This document shows positions 41,912 through 53,591 of a stretch of 64,000 nt of DNA, in pieces. The number at the start of each line of letters is the position of its first letter. Positions within the stretch are counted from its first letter, which is position 1. The position numbers and the translations under genes were made by a program. The notes beneath the pieces are model-generated. The model was not told the DNA's origin and ran no database searches. It worked only from the letters and a program-made list of their open reading frames with translations. This DNA is from Cycas panzhihuaensis (taxonomy: Eukaryota > Cycadophyta), in NCBI GenBank assembly GCA_023213395.1, contig CM041465.1, positions 226,059,741-226,123,740 on the forward strand, written 5' to 3'.

Positions 41912-44118
41912 TCTATGGTTGTTTGAGCTTTGATTTAGTGAACTTGTTTAAGCTTGTTGTTGTCTTGAAGCTTTCTTGGCACATTCTTGGAGACAGATGC
42001 ATGGGTGATTTCAGCACTTAAGGCTGTCATTTCTTGGTCCATTTTTGCTTTAGTTCTGTCCTATCTTGCACATATTTCTTGCTCTCTGAATCTAGAGCTA
42101 TTAATGCTCAGTCTTATGGTTAATGCTCAGCTATTAATGCTCTCTCACTTGTGAATTTTTTGAGTCTGCCAAGAAAGAAGCCTGCATTTAATTCTGCCCA
42201 CTAAAGGTCATTGTACACACTTGGGCGCCCTTAGTTATGCTGACCAAGACTTGCATCCTTAAGTGTCCAAAGACTCCTACTCAGCACTTCTGCCCACACG
42301 GGGCTAGACCCACCTGCATAGCAAAAGGATAGCAAGAGGACGGACCTGCCATTGTATTACTGTCCTGCTTGTTCTCACGGAGAAGGGTTCTGAACCCGCA
42401 CTGTCACCGAACGTCTCACGAGGGAGCTGTTGACCTGCGATTTGCTGGACGTGAGGAACAGAGCCCGCACGGGGCAGCTCGCACCTACGTCTTGCTGGAC
42501 GTGAGGAACAGACCCGCACGAAGTAAGGATGCACGAGCCAGCAATTAATACTCGCAGATCTGGACGTGAGGAAACCTGCGTGCATTCACGGAAAGACAAT
42601 TGTAACCACGCGAGGACGCATCTGCACAAACGCGGGAGCTCTGGAAGCTTCCGGACCTGCACGGCCCGTGCTCGGGGAGATGCACCACGCGGTCGGTGAG
42701 GCAGTGGGGCCGCAACGCGGCCAAGAGATTCATAGCCAGAAGCGCGCAAGTGGGGCCCGCACGGCCATAAAACAGTTTGACGAAAAAAAAAATTGCCGCT
42801 CGTTTTCGATTTAATATAAATCGATTTTTTTTTGGCTTCATAACTTTGGATTATGCACATTGGCATATACTGAGAATATTCCCTTTTTAATCAAGGGTAT
42901 TTTCTTAAAGTTCTTTTTTTAGTGAGTTTTTCCATTATTAATCAAGGAATAAAAGGAGATTTTTATACCTTAGAGAATTTTTGAGCAGGGGGGGCTTTAA
43001 TGCTCTATGAACTATCAACCATTTCAAGATTTAAGGTATCATTAAAGCCTTAAATACTTTAAGATTCTTTTTAATGAGATTTAATCTCATTTTTTAAAGT
43101 TTTTTTGGGCTCACTAAAGTACTTTTTTTAGTACTTAAGTTGATTAAAATCTCCTTGATGGAAAGAGGACTCATCGAATGACACATGCTAAGTCATTCTC
43201 CTCTTATTGAAGTTCAATGTTGCATGATTTAAATGCCTAAAAAGACTCCCTGCGAGGTGTTCTAATGAGGCAAAGTTACCAAAAAAGTTGATTTTCAACA
43301 TTTCTCTTATGCCTTTTTAAGCTCATTTAGCACATTGTTTAATGCTATTTAAGCATTTGGAGCTTAAATAAAGTGATCAAAAGGCATATTCACATTGTAA
43401 AGGTGAGAAACATCACCATTTAAGTTGATTTTTTGGCACCTTGCATGGTGACCTTAGCCTTCAAAAAGCTCAAAAAAAAGGCTGAATTTGACACTTAATA
43501 AAATCACATTTTTTTTGTTGGATTGTGCAGACTATTTTAAAGTCTCAACAACTTGCTGCTTGGAGTTCGTGTTGGCTTTGGAGCACTCGAGTACACTTGG
43601 CTAGTGGCTTCTTCACTACATCGGATTTGGAGGGTTAAAAAGAATCCACTTTTGTTATCTTCATCAAAGGCTTTTTGCATCATTTTTTCACTAAGTACTC
43701 AAAGTACTTACATCATTGTACTCAAGCATTCAAAGCACTTTACTTGGATCACAAAGCACTTAAAAATCACTTAATAAAAGTGCTCATTCTCTCATGTAAT
43801 TGCTTCTTAAGAAGCATTCATTGTAAGCTAATTTCATAGCATCAAAATCCAAGTAAAAGGACTCTAAAAATTCACTTCAAATTTTCTAAAAGTGAATTTT
43901 AAATCTCGCTGGAGAGGCTCGAAAAAGGTTGAATCCTTGCCGCTGCTACACTTAACTTTGGACCAACTCAATAGCCGAAGTCCTCCAACCGTCATCACTC
44001 CACCAGTTGTTGGATCTTCTTGTAAAATCAGGACTGGTGGTGTTGTTAGAAGGTGGAACTTAAGCGACAAAGCTTTGAAGTTACCAAGTTATTTATTAGT
44101 TTTTAAACAAGTGGAAAG
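41912..44118 (+). other. Cop2' leader with a GC-rich island
   Basis: A 2.2-kb untranslated leader. Bases about 42280-42790 are markedly richer in G and C than everything around them and contain three copies of CTGGACGTGAGGAA (42446, 42496 and 42560). Open frames on the minus strand in the island reflect low stop-codon frequency in GC-rich DNA; none has a recognisable domain. The corresponding leader of Cop2 (50207-52467) lacks such an island. Confidence 0.65.
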
Positions 44119-45003
44119 ATGGCTTCCATAAACATGCTCAATGCATGCACCATACGGCTAACAGGACAAGCAAATTATCAAGAATGGAAAAGAATCACAC
44201 AAAATCTCTTGATAATGAATGAATTTTGGGGATATGTTTCTAGAAGAATCCCCAATCCTGCACTTGTTGATGATGAAATTCAAGTTGATTATGAACGTGT
44301 TGCTGCTTGGGAGGCTAAAGACGAAATTGCTTTGGCATTTATTCATATGATTGTGGATGTACATGTAGATCAGAATATCTCTTCTGCCAAATCTTCTAAA
44401 GAAGCTTGGGACATATTGTCCTCTTTGTATGAAAGGCGAGATGAAGTTCGCATTTTGATGATAAAAGCCAAATTGTATTCTATCAAATTTGTAAAGCCAA
44501 TGTCGGCATTCTTGTCCTCCATTAAGGAGGTTTGTAATGAATTGAGTACTTTAGGTAGTCCTGCTACAAGGGATGAAATCATCACATCCATCACAAAGGC
44601 ATTGCCAAAGGACTACAACGGCTTCATATCATCAACCACACGAGATGGTTCACTAAAGCAAATGACATTCAATGAACTTGAAAGCTTATTGCTTCAAGAA
44701 GAACAAATTTATGCTAAGGATAATGAAGAACCATCAACACCAGGTGCTTTTAGAGCCAAGGCAAAGGCAAAGGCAAATCAGATCTCCAAACCTGCACTCA
44801 CAAAGCAGTTTGGAAACATGAAAATTGGATCTTCTAAGTCCAATGTCGTGTGTCATTATTGTGGCAAATCTGGCCACATTGCACCTGATTGCAGAAAGAA
44901 GCAGGCGGATCTACGACGACAACAACAAAGACCAAGAATAGCCACGGTCAAAGATATCGTGACCAAGGCAACAGTTCCAACAAAGATTCCAGTAGCGGAT
45001 CGG
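44119..45003 (+). pseudogene. Cop2' gag
   Basis: 295 open codons: MASINMLNACTIRLTGQANY, WKRITQNLLIMNEFWGYV, SAKSSKEAWDILSSLYERRD form a UBN2-type copia gag; ALPKDYNGFISSTTRDGSL and LLLQEEQIYAKDNEE follow. The zinc knuckle is CHYCGKSGHIAPDC near the C-terminus. TAG at 45004-45006 ends the frame, but the same frame goes on through an RG-rich stretch into the protease, so in active copies gag and pol are one polyprotein. It is the best preserved coding segment in the window. Confidence 0.88.
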
Positions 45004-45006
45004 TAG

Positions 45007-45440
45007 AATCCCCCTCGACCAAATCGAGGTGCCTATCGAGGAGGTCCAAGAGGAAGGGGGGGTCAAAGAGGTGGCTACCAACGCCACTTTAATAAGTTTG
45101 CCAATGAAGACAAACTGTTTTGCGCATACCAGTCATCCAAGGTTGATCACACTTGGATCGTCGATTCAGGGGCTTCTCAACATATGACAGGGAGCGAAGA
45201 ACTCCTATGCAACATTAAGGAAGGTAAAGGTCAATCAGTGACCTTTGGAAACAATGAATCAGTTGAGATTTCAGGAATAGGCACTATAGCTCCTTTTCAT
45301 TCTTCACAAAATCCTTCCTTATCATTTCCCAATAGTGATGCCTACTTCATTCCTTCCATGGAGAAGAATCGCTGCTCTGTTAGCCGATTGGACAAGCAGC
45401 AGACGGCGTATTATTCAAAATGGGAAATGTATCATTAGTG
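45007..45440 (+). pseudogene. Cop2' aspartic protease
   Basis: In frame with gag after the TAG: RGAYRGGPRGRGGQRGG, then HTWIVDSGASQHMTGSEEL with the DSGA active site intact, VTFGNNESVEISGIGTI and FIPSMEKN. A frameshift near 45400 (SRLDKQQTAYYSKW in one frame, RRIIQNGKCIISDKDD in the other) separates it from integrase. Confidence 0.87.
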
Positions 45441-46900
45441 ACAAAGATGACCGGATCGTAGTTGCTTATGAGGATCAAGGTCTTTATAAGTTGGATGCCA
45501 ATAACATTACACTTGATTCTGCTTATTCTGGTTCCATATCTTTGTCAAAAATTCAATTATGGCATCAACGTCTAGGACACTTAAGCCTAGACAATTTGAA
45601 GTAGATGATAAGCAAAAACATGGTATATGGGCTTCCAAAGATGTATGGTTCAAAATGTCTTTGCGAAGCTTGCATAATGGGGATCTGACATCGGTTGCCT
45701 TTTCCTAAAGGCAAAGCATGGCGTGCATCTTATCCATTGCAGTTAGTTCACTCAGACTTGTGTGGACCCATGTCCACTCAATCTTTTGGAGGAGCATTGT
45801 ATTACATATCTTTCATTGATGACTTCTCTCACAAAGTCTGGGTCTACTTCCTAAAGCAAAAATCAGAGGCCTTCTCCAAGTTCAAAGAGTTTAAGGCGGA
45901 AGTAGAAAATGCATCTGGCTATTCAATTGGCACATTAAGGTCAGATAATGGAGGTGAATTCACTTCAAATGAATTCAACCAATTTTGCAAGGATAATGGA
46001 ATTCAGAGACAACTCACAGCTCCTCATACTCCTCAATAAAATGGAGTTTCCGAAAGGATGAATAGAACTTTGGCTAATAAAGCCAAAACGTTGATGCATG
46101 CAAAAGGACTTCCAAGAGCTTACTGGGCCGAAGCATTTCACACAGCAGCCTATGTGGCCAATCAGAGTCCTACAATAGCAGTCACCGACATCACACTTGA
46201 GTAGGCATGGACTGGTAAGAAGCCAACTATCAGCCATTTGAGGACATTCGGGTGCACTGCGTATATGCACATATCAGATCAACAAAGAACAAAGTTGGAC
46301 AAACATAGTCTTAAATGCATCTTTGTAGGATATGCAATCCATAGCAAAGCCTATAAGTTGTATGATCCAGTTGGGAGAAAAATGCATCTCTCAAGAGATG
46401 TAATCTTTGTTGAGGATGATCAGAAAGAGTTGGATATGGCATCAATCCAACCCCCCATTGACAAAGGTAAAAAGATTGTTGAGGACTTCCCTCCCTCTCA
46501 ATCTTATACACCATGTTCTTCATCTGCACCTCCTGTACCATCTACTTCATCTTCATCTGCTCCACTTGAACCTTGCACTTCATCTTTTGTTGATCATTCA
46601 CTTAGACCAGAAGACATTGAGGTTCATGCTACATCATTTCAGAAGTTAGCGAAATGGTATACTCAAACGGTACAGGATGGTCATATCATTGAAGGGAAAC
46701 GTCCATCTAAGTATGGGCAGCAGACAAACTTTGCACTTATGGCTGAAGTGCTTTTTATTGATGAGCCTTCTACTTTTGAAGAGGCTTCACAAAATGATAG
46801 TTGGAAAGCTGCCATGGATGAGGAGATCCACTCCATTCACAAGAATGGCACATGGGATTTGATCGAATTGCCTCCACACAAATAGGCAATCAGTTGTAAA
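45410..46900 (+). pseudogene. Cop2' integrase
   Basis: Pre-integrase motif: IQLWHQRLGHLSLDNLK. The core has LVHSDLCGPMST, YYISFIDDFSHKVWVYFL, LRSDNGGEFTSNEF and, after a TAA at 46037-46039, NGVSERMNRTLANKAKT, so all three D-D-E residues are present. Further stops are at 46202-46204 and 46883-46885. The C-terminal part contains HLRTFGCTAYMHISDQQ and a serine/proline-rich linker. At 46037 and 46883 the Cop2 sister copy has glutamine, so these stops are CAR-to-TAR changes. Confidence 0.88.
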
Positions 46901-48250
46901 TGGGTCTACAAGACCAAATTTCATTCTGATGGGACACTCAAGCGTCAGAAGGCACGACTCGTAGCAAAGGGATTCAAATAAAAGGAAGGAATTGATTATG
47001 AGGAGACCTTTGCACCGGTAGCAAACATGAACACCATCAGACTTCTCATGGCCTTAGCTGCATAATGCAAATGGCCAGTGTATCAGATGGACGTGAAGAG
47101 CGCCTTTCTAAATGGCAATCTTCAAGAGGAGGTATACTTGGAGCAACCTCCTGGCTACAAAGAACAAGGCAAGGAGCACTTGGTATGTCGCCTCAAGAAG
47201 GCTTTGTATGGCTTGAAACAAGCTCCTAGGGCATGGTATGCAAAAATCGATGAATACTTCTTGAGACATGGGTTTCATCGATCAACATCTGATCCTAACT
47301 TGTATATCAAACATGAACAACACCATGTCATTTATATTGCCTTGTATGTAGATGACTTAGTGATCACTGGTGATGACACTAAGCTCATCAATGTTCTCCA
47401 GAATGACTTGAAGAGAAGTTTCGAGATGACTGATCTTGGACTTCTCCATTATTTTTTAGGCTTTGAGGTATGGCAATGTACCAAAGCTATATCTTCATTT
47501 CCCAAGCAAAATATTCTTGGGACATCTTGCAGAGATTCAGGATGCATGACTGCAAGACGGCGCCTACGCCCATGGAGAACGGCACCAAGCTTACTCTTAA
47601 TGAGGAAGTTGAACCAGCAGATCCCACTCTTTATCGACAATTGATTGGTAGCTTGATATATCTCACCAACACTCGTCCAGATATCTCATTTGCAGTTGGG
47701 ATTTGCTCTCGTTTCATGTCTCAACCCAATCGAAATCTTTGGAACAAAACGCATACTCAAGTACATCAAAGGTACATTGCAACTTGGACTTGAGTATGCA
47801 CATAATGAGAACTTCACTTTGGAGGGGTTCTTTGATTCTGATTGGGCAGGATGCCAGGATAGCAGGAAGTCAACATCGGGTTACTGTTTTACCCTTGGTT
47901 CAGCAGCTGTTTCATGGAGTTGCAAGAAGCAACCAAATGTTACCTTGTCCTCCATTGAAGCAGAGTACAAAGCTGCGATCGGTATGACTTGCGAGGCTAT
48001 CTGGCTTCGATGGATTCTTGGTGAGCTTGGATTTCAGCAGGAGCAACCGACCAGTATTCATTGCGACAATCAGAGTGTCCTCAAGCTAACTAAGAATCCA
48101 GTCTTCCATGCACGGACCAAACATATTGAAGTTCACCACCATTTCATTAGGGAGCACATACTCAGTGGTGAGATACTCTTCAATATCGACCAACGGAGCA
48201 GCAGACGGCATATATCTTTACCAAGCCACTTGGTAGAGACAAATTTGTAA
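46900..48250 (+). pseudogene. Cop2' reverse transcriptase and RNase H
   Basis: [28 protein letters not shown], stop (TAA 46979-46981), [16 protein letters not shown], stop (TAA 47063-47065), CKWPVYQMDVKSAFLNGNLQ, ALYGLKQAPRAWYAK and the catalytic box YVDD near 47345. A frameshift near 47470 and another near 47750 follow. RNase H reads SDWAGCQDSRKSTSGYCFTL, LSSIEAEYKAAIG, HCDNQSVLKLTKNP, HARTKHIEVHHHFIREH, ending about 48250. Catalytic residues are intact, which fits recent activity of the family. Confidence 0.89.
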
Positions 48251-48290
48251 AATTTAGAGATGGTCTAGGGGTCCGACTTAACATTATAAA

Positions 48291-48303
48291 CAATAAGGGG
48301 GGG
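48291..48303 (+). other. Cop2' polypurine tract
   Basis: AATAAGGGGGGGG-type run directly before the 3' LTR. Confidence 0.85.
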
Positions 48304-48896
48304 TGTTAAACCTTATGTTTTACCTTATGTTTATATGTTAAGCTTATGTACTTTCTATTTTTGTATTATGTGTGCACTTTAATGCTCATGTGCAGTTTTG
48401 TACTTTAGGGTTGACTTTATCACTTAAGTGATAAAGTACACACCCACTTTATGACTAGTGACACAATGTTGTCACTTATGTGACTTGAGGGTCAAATGAC
48501 CCCATTGCATTTTTGCTCACACAAAGAGCCTCCAAAAGGACACATGTCAATCATCCAAGGCATGTATCTTGGATGTTTGACACTTGGCAAACATCCAAGG
48601 CCTTAGGTCTCTCATCTCACTCTATATAATGAGACCTATTCCTCATTGTTGCTCATTCAAGAGTTGGAGCTCATTGTTATTCTATCAGTTTGCTAATCAA
48701 GCTGAAGGCATTCTTTGGTTGTTGGACTAATTCCAACACCTCATCTTTGGTATTGTGTTCTTGCTCCTATTTCTCTTTGAGTCCTTTGAATTCTTTGAAT
48801 TCTTTGAAGTTCTTTGTTACTTATGCTTAATGCATTTATGGTATTATGCTTTCATTAAAGATCTTGGACCTATGAGGCTTTAAGCCCATTCTAACA
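48304..48896 (+). repeat. Cop2' 3' LTR
   Basis: About 99% identical to 41339-41897 apart from a short TTATGTTTTACC duplication at its start and a block of about 22 bases near 48511-48532. The 24-bp palindrome is at 48414-48437; the inverted repeat at 48568-48599 has one mismatch. Confidence 0.94.
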
Positions 48897-50206
48897 TAAA
48901 CAAGATGCTCATATGTTGCTTGCCCAATGGGCTAACAGAGAGCAGACTCTTCTCCATGGAAGGGATTAGGTAGGCATCTCTAGTGGGAAATGTAGATGAA
49001 GGATTTGAAGGAGAGTGAAATGAGACAATTTTGCCTATACTTGAGATTTGAATTGATTCATTATTTCCAAAGGTCACTGATTGACCCTTTCCTTCTTTGA
49101 TGTTATAAAGGAGTTCTTCACTCCCTGTCATATGACGAGATGCCCTCGAGTTGATGATCCATGTTTGATCAACATATGAAGTTTGATAAGCACAAAAGAA
49201 CTTATCCTCATTTGCGAACTGATTAGAGTGGTGTTGATTGCCGCCTTTGAAACCCCTCTTCCTCTTTGACCTCCTCGATATGCACCTCAATTTAGTTGAG
49301 GGGGTTGTTGCTGTTACTTTTTGTGAAAGTGCTGCTCCTACTGGAATTGCTGACAAGGTTGCTATTGCCTTTGATGTTGCTGACATGGTTGTTCCCATTG
49401 TGCGTACTGGAGATTGGCTTGCTTCTTTTTGCATTCAGGAGTTATGTGGCCAACCTTGCCACAATAATGGCAAATGACATTAGCTTTTGAGGTGTCAATG
49501 TTCATGTTTCCAAACTGGTTTGTAAGTGAAGGTTTGGAACCTTGCTTGGCCTTCAACTTGGCTGTGAATCCTCCTAATGTTAATGGCTCTTCATCGTTTC
49601 TCAGGTAGATTTGCTCCTCTTGAAGCAATAGACTTTCAAGTTGATTGAAAGTTATAGTTGAAAGTGAGTCATTCCTTGAAATGGATGAAATGAATCCATT
49701 GTAATCTTTAGACAATGCATGTACAATTGTCGTTACAAGCTCGTCTCTCGAAGTTGATTTGCCTAATGTTTGTAATTCATTACAAATCTTTTTGATGGAA
49801 GAAGAAAGGCTAATATGGGCTTTACAAATTTCAAAGAGTATAGTTTTACTTTCACCATCATAATACGAGCTTCATCTTGTCTTTCATACAATAAGGACAA
49901 AGTGTCCCAAGCTTCCTTGGAAGTTGTTGCACACACAATGTTTTGATCAACATGAACATCAATAATCATATGCAAAAATGCCAAGGCAATTTCATCATTG
50001 GATTGCCAAGTGGCAACATAAACTGGATCTGGTTCAACAAGAATGCCATTACGTTCCACAAGTTCAGGTTGGAAAATTTTTTTAAAAACATACCCCCAAA
50101 ATTCATTCATTATCAAGAGGTTTTGTGTTTGCCTTTTCCATTCTTGATAATTATCTTGACCTGTTAATTTGATGGTACATGCATTGAGTATGTTTAAAGT
50201 AGCCAT
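48897..50206 (-). pseudogene. Cop2 gag and protease
   Basis: Gag starts at 50206 (MATLNILNACTIKLTGQDNY) and runs to a frameshift near 49770. From 49715 it continues with SKDYNGFISSISRNDSL and the knuckle CHYCGKVGHITPEC. A further shift leads into the protease (49250-48960), whose loop reads INSRASRHMTGSEEL; two G-to-A changes turned DSGAS into NSRAS. The sequence stops at the Cop2' junction (48897) and resumes at 41338. Confidence 0.87.
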
Positions 50207-52467
50207 GTTGAACTTGTAACTCTTGAAGCTAGCAGATGAACTTGGAAACTCAAAGCTTTTGTCGCTTAAGTTCCACCTTCTAATAAGCCAATAGTCTTGA
50301 TCTTACTAGAAGATCCAATGACTGAATGAAATGATGAGGGGTGGAGTACTAGGCAAAAGAGTTGGTCCAACCCTAATCTATAGAGGAGATCCAATTTTTG
50401 ACCAAGTCAAATCTAGAACAAGGCAGGTAGGGTTGATCTGCATGGACGTACCATGCATTCCCTTGGATTCATAGCCCCAATAACACCCTTTTCGAACCTC
50501 CTTTTCCTCAAGAAACCTTAATTATCGTGCACTAACTGTACGGTCAGTTGGTCTCCTAGGGAATGCACCAAGTTTAAGGTTATTTCAGAGGCAAGGTTTG
50601 AACCTTTTTTGGGCTTCTCCCACTAGATTTTAAAGACACTTTTTAATGATGTTTAAGTGAACTTTAGGTTAATTTTACTTGGTTGATGTACTTAATAAAA
50701 AATGTTTTATAGAACAGCTTACAATGAATTTCAAAATGAAGCAAGGTACATCAAGAAAATAACACAAAAATGTGTTTTACAATGGCACTTTAAAAGATGA
50801 ACAAAGTGCTTGAAAAAACCAAGTAAAAACTAAGTGAAAGATAAATTTTTTGCTTAAATGTGATGAAGCAGGTGGGTTCCTTTTGATGAAAAATAACCAC
50901 TTGAAGACGAGAGGAGTCACTTTGCAATGTAAACCCTAGCAACCAAGTGTTAGGATTTAAAATAGTCCTAACCAGCCACAAAAAGAAGTGTTTTTTTATT
51001 AAAAAAGTGAATTTTAAGCCTCTTTTTGAACTAGGGCACTAGGTCACCATGCAGGGAGCCTTAATAAGACACTTAAATGAGTGATTTTTGCTTTTACAAT
51101 GATAAAAATGACTTAAAAGGTCACTTAATGAGTCACAAAACACAAATGTAACTTTTTTTTATGTGTACAGTGATTCCAAAAACATAAAAAAAGATTGAAA
51201 TCTCATTAAAAAGTGATTAAATGAGATAAAAAAGACTTAAGTTAATAAACTTTAGGAAAGAAGGATAATTAGAAAAGGAATATTCCAATGAATATTCTAA
51301 ATTTTATAACATAAAGTTATAACCCTAAAGTTAAAAATCGAATTGTTTTGGAAAAAACAAAATTACGGTGACCTACGCGGCAAAAAATAGTTGAACTGGC
51401 AGATTTTTCTCACCAGTGATCGATTGGATAGAAGATCTAACATCGAATCTTGCTACAGAACTTCGATACGATGAATTCAAGTAGTGTATTGATGCATTTT
51501 TGATGCAGGTGGACTAAATGCAGGTCGATTGAACGTGGGAAAGGGGCGCGTGGCCATTACTCTTTAGATTGATCGTATGGCTTGAATACTGAACGAATCG
51601 AGGTAAAACTTTTGAAGCAGGGGCACATCACTGCAACAAAGATTCTTCTAAATTTTTAGAAGTTTTCATTAACTATGGAGACCGTAAGGAGAGAAAAAAG
51701 AAATAAGATGGCGCATGGGTTGTGGACGCAAAATGGAGCCGTACAGACTATCTAGGGTTCAAAACCCTAATTCTTTGCTTCAGAAATCTTCTTTATGAGT
51801 TGACACGCCTATAGTAATCATCGGATAGAGGGCAAGAGCAGAAACAAGTAATCTTGTTAAGAAAATTTACTTTGCAAATAGAAAAAATAGTCTAGAACAA
51901 TGAAAAATCCTTTCTAAATTAGGTGTTGGCTGACTGAAGGATTGATTTTCAATCAAAAACATATACAAACTCCTGAGATCTACCACAAATTTGCAAAAAT
52001 TATTATTATTATTATTATTTGGCAAAAAATCACTATTTTCAAAATAAAATTACTGAAAAATAGTAATAAATCTACCCAAAACTAAGAAATAACTGGAGCA
52101 AATTAGTTGCTGTCCAAAAATAATAACCAGAAGATTGATTTTTAATCACAAAATAAACAGATCCCTCAGATCTACTCTTTTACTTGCAAAAAATAATTTT
52201 TTCTAAAAAAAAAATTAGAGAAAATCACTGTTTTTTGATAACAATGAATGTTGCACCCTTCATAAAAGTCTAAAAAAAATTTTAAATCTTAAAATAATCC
52301 TGCTCTAGCCTGCAAGTAGCTCCAAACAACTTGGATCTACTGAAAAAATAGGAGAGACAAACCTTGGATCGCCTTTGGAGAGCGAAGGTCGTCACCAAGG
52401 GTTTGTAAACCCTTACAAGATCTCTTAAAAAACAGGAAATCAGAATAGAGAGGAACACCCTTCTTCT
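50207..52467 (-). other. Cop2 leader
   Basis: 2.26 kb between the PBS and gag without coding pattern. Contains an (ATT)7 run at 51999-52019. Confidence 0.65.
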
Positions 52468-52479
52468 GCTCTGATACCA
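52468..52479 (-). other. Cop2 primer-binding site
   Basis: A perfect TGGTATCAGAGC on the minus strand, two bases from the 5' LTR. Confidence 0.95.
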
Positions 52480-52481
52480 AA

Positions 52482-53026
52482 TGTTAGAAATGGCATTTAG
52501 CCTACATCAACCAAGATCTAGAAAGATGTTCCAATCTAGTTTTAGAATCAAGAAGATCAACACTTAACAATGAAAGCTACTCAAGTAAACAAGATAAAAG
52601 AACAAAGCATGAAAGAGCATGAGCAAGATGATACCAAAAGTATGGAGGTGATGGAATTGGTCTAATCTCCAAATGAATAACAGTTTGATTAGCAAACTAG
52701 GAGCATAACGATACAACTCAAACTTTATATAAGAAACATGAGAAATGGTCTCAATATATATAGTTACAAAAGAGACCTGAGACATTGGATGTTTGACAAG
52801 TGTCAAACATACAAGCTACATCCTTTGCATGTAGGACATGTGTCCTTTTGGGCTCTTAAGTGAGCAAAAGTGCATACAGGTCATTTTGACCCTTAAGTTA
52901 CAATGTTATGTCACTAGGAAAGAATGTGGGTGTGTACTTTATCACTTGAGTGATAAGTCACCCCATTAAGTACAAATATACATGAAAATAAAATACATAT
53001 GCTTAACATGTAAACAAGGTTTAAGA
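52482..53026 (-). repeat. Cop2 5' LTR
   Basis: Partner of 34309-34853, about 93% identical. The terminal dinucleotide on the TatX-p side changed (TGTTAAA to TCTTAAA on the minus strand). The TATCACTT palindrome at 52940-52955 has one mismatch; the inverted repeat is at 52785-52815. Confidence 0.93.
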
Positions 53027-53591
53027 AAGAGTATAGGTGAAGTAATTCTAGATGATGCATCTAGCACTACAATTACAAGCGAAAGCATTGCATCGTAATT
53101 CAATGAAGCTATAGTTTGTCGAGTTGTGGAGGTAAACACCATGAACAATCCATATGAGAATGAACCAAATTGTCATGGGGAATTACACCCTAATTTGGAA
53201 TTTGAGGGAGAAACAAACACTTTGCTTAAGTATTGGTTATAGGGGGCCTAAGAGGTATCTTGCTTCCTTTTTTGCCACATATTATTGTTGAAAGAGCATG
53301 ATACTGACATTAATTTAATTAATAAAAATATTGATGATTATATGAGTGTTATTAGTAATAATAACAATGATGAAATAGGTAGTATAATTGGTAGCGTAGA
53401 TAGTGATTATTTGAATAAGAATTTGTTAGAAATAGAAACCATGATAGGAAATGAGGAAGGGGAAACATTCCTTCCAAACTTAGGAGATATAGGTAATTCC
53501 GGGTTTAGCGCCATAAAAGTGCATATTTGTGTAGATAAGTCCAACCCTTAATAATTGATGACAAGGTTGGAAGTATCCAGGGAGAACATTT
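53027..53591 (+). pseudogene. TatX-p region after the protease
   Basis: Continues the element cut by Cop2. EVILDDASSTTITSESIAS matches the TatX-m linker, then PYENEPNCHGELHPNLEFEG. After a few broken codons an open acidic, asparagine-rich stretch (53285-53551) contains LINKNIDDYMSVISNNNNDE. It lies where the linker between protease and RT is expected. Its RT is not in the window because Gyp4 inserted at 53592. Confidence 0.65.

Larger units (their letters stand above)
41339..48896 (+). mobile_element. Cop2': young copia insertion of the Cop2 family
   Basis: LTRs at 41339-41897 and 48304-48896 differ by only 5 substitutions in about 555 aligned bases, plus two indels (a short duplication near the start and a block of about 22 bases). 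Flanks TAAAT (41334-41338) and TAAAC (48897-48901) match at 4 of 5 bases. The domain order is complete: leader, gag, protease, integrase, RT, RNase H, PPT. Yet the coding region carries at least seven stops and two frameshifts. Orientation is opposite to its Cop2 host. Confidence 0.94.
34309..53026 (-). mobile_element. Cop2: Ty1/copia element carrying TRG2 and Cop2'
   Basis: LTRs at 34309-34853 and 52482-53026 with a perfect AAGAG duplication (34304-34308 and 53027-53031). Without its two inserts (36112-39709 and 41339-48896) Cop2 is about 7.6 kb. On the minus strand: LTR, PBS, a 2.3-kb leader, gag, protease, integrase, RT, RNase H, PPT, LTR. LTRs differ at about 37 of 545 positions by hand count. 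The same family is nested inside it in the opposite orientation as Cop2'. Confidence 0.94.

Noticed and set aside
42304-42866. Overlapping open frames of 82-163 codons on both strands
   Set aside because: They lie in the GC-rich island of the Cop2' leader, where stop codons are rare by composition. None shows a domain, start context or counterpart in Cop2.
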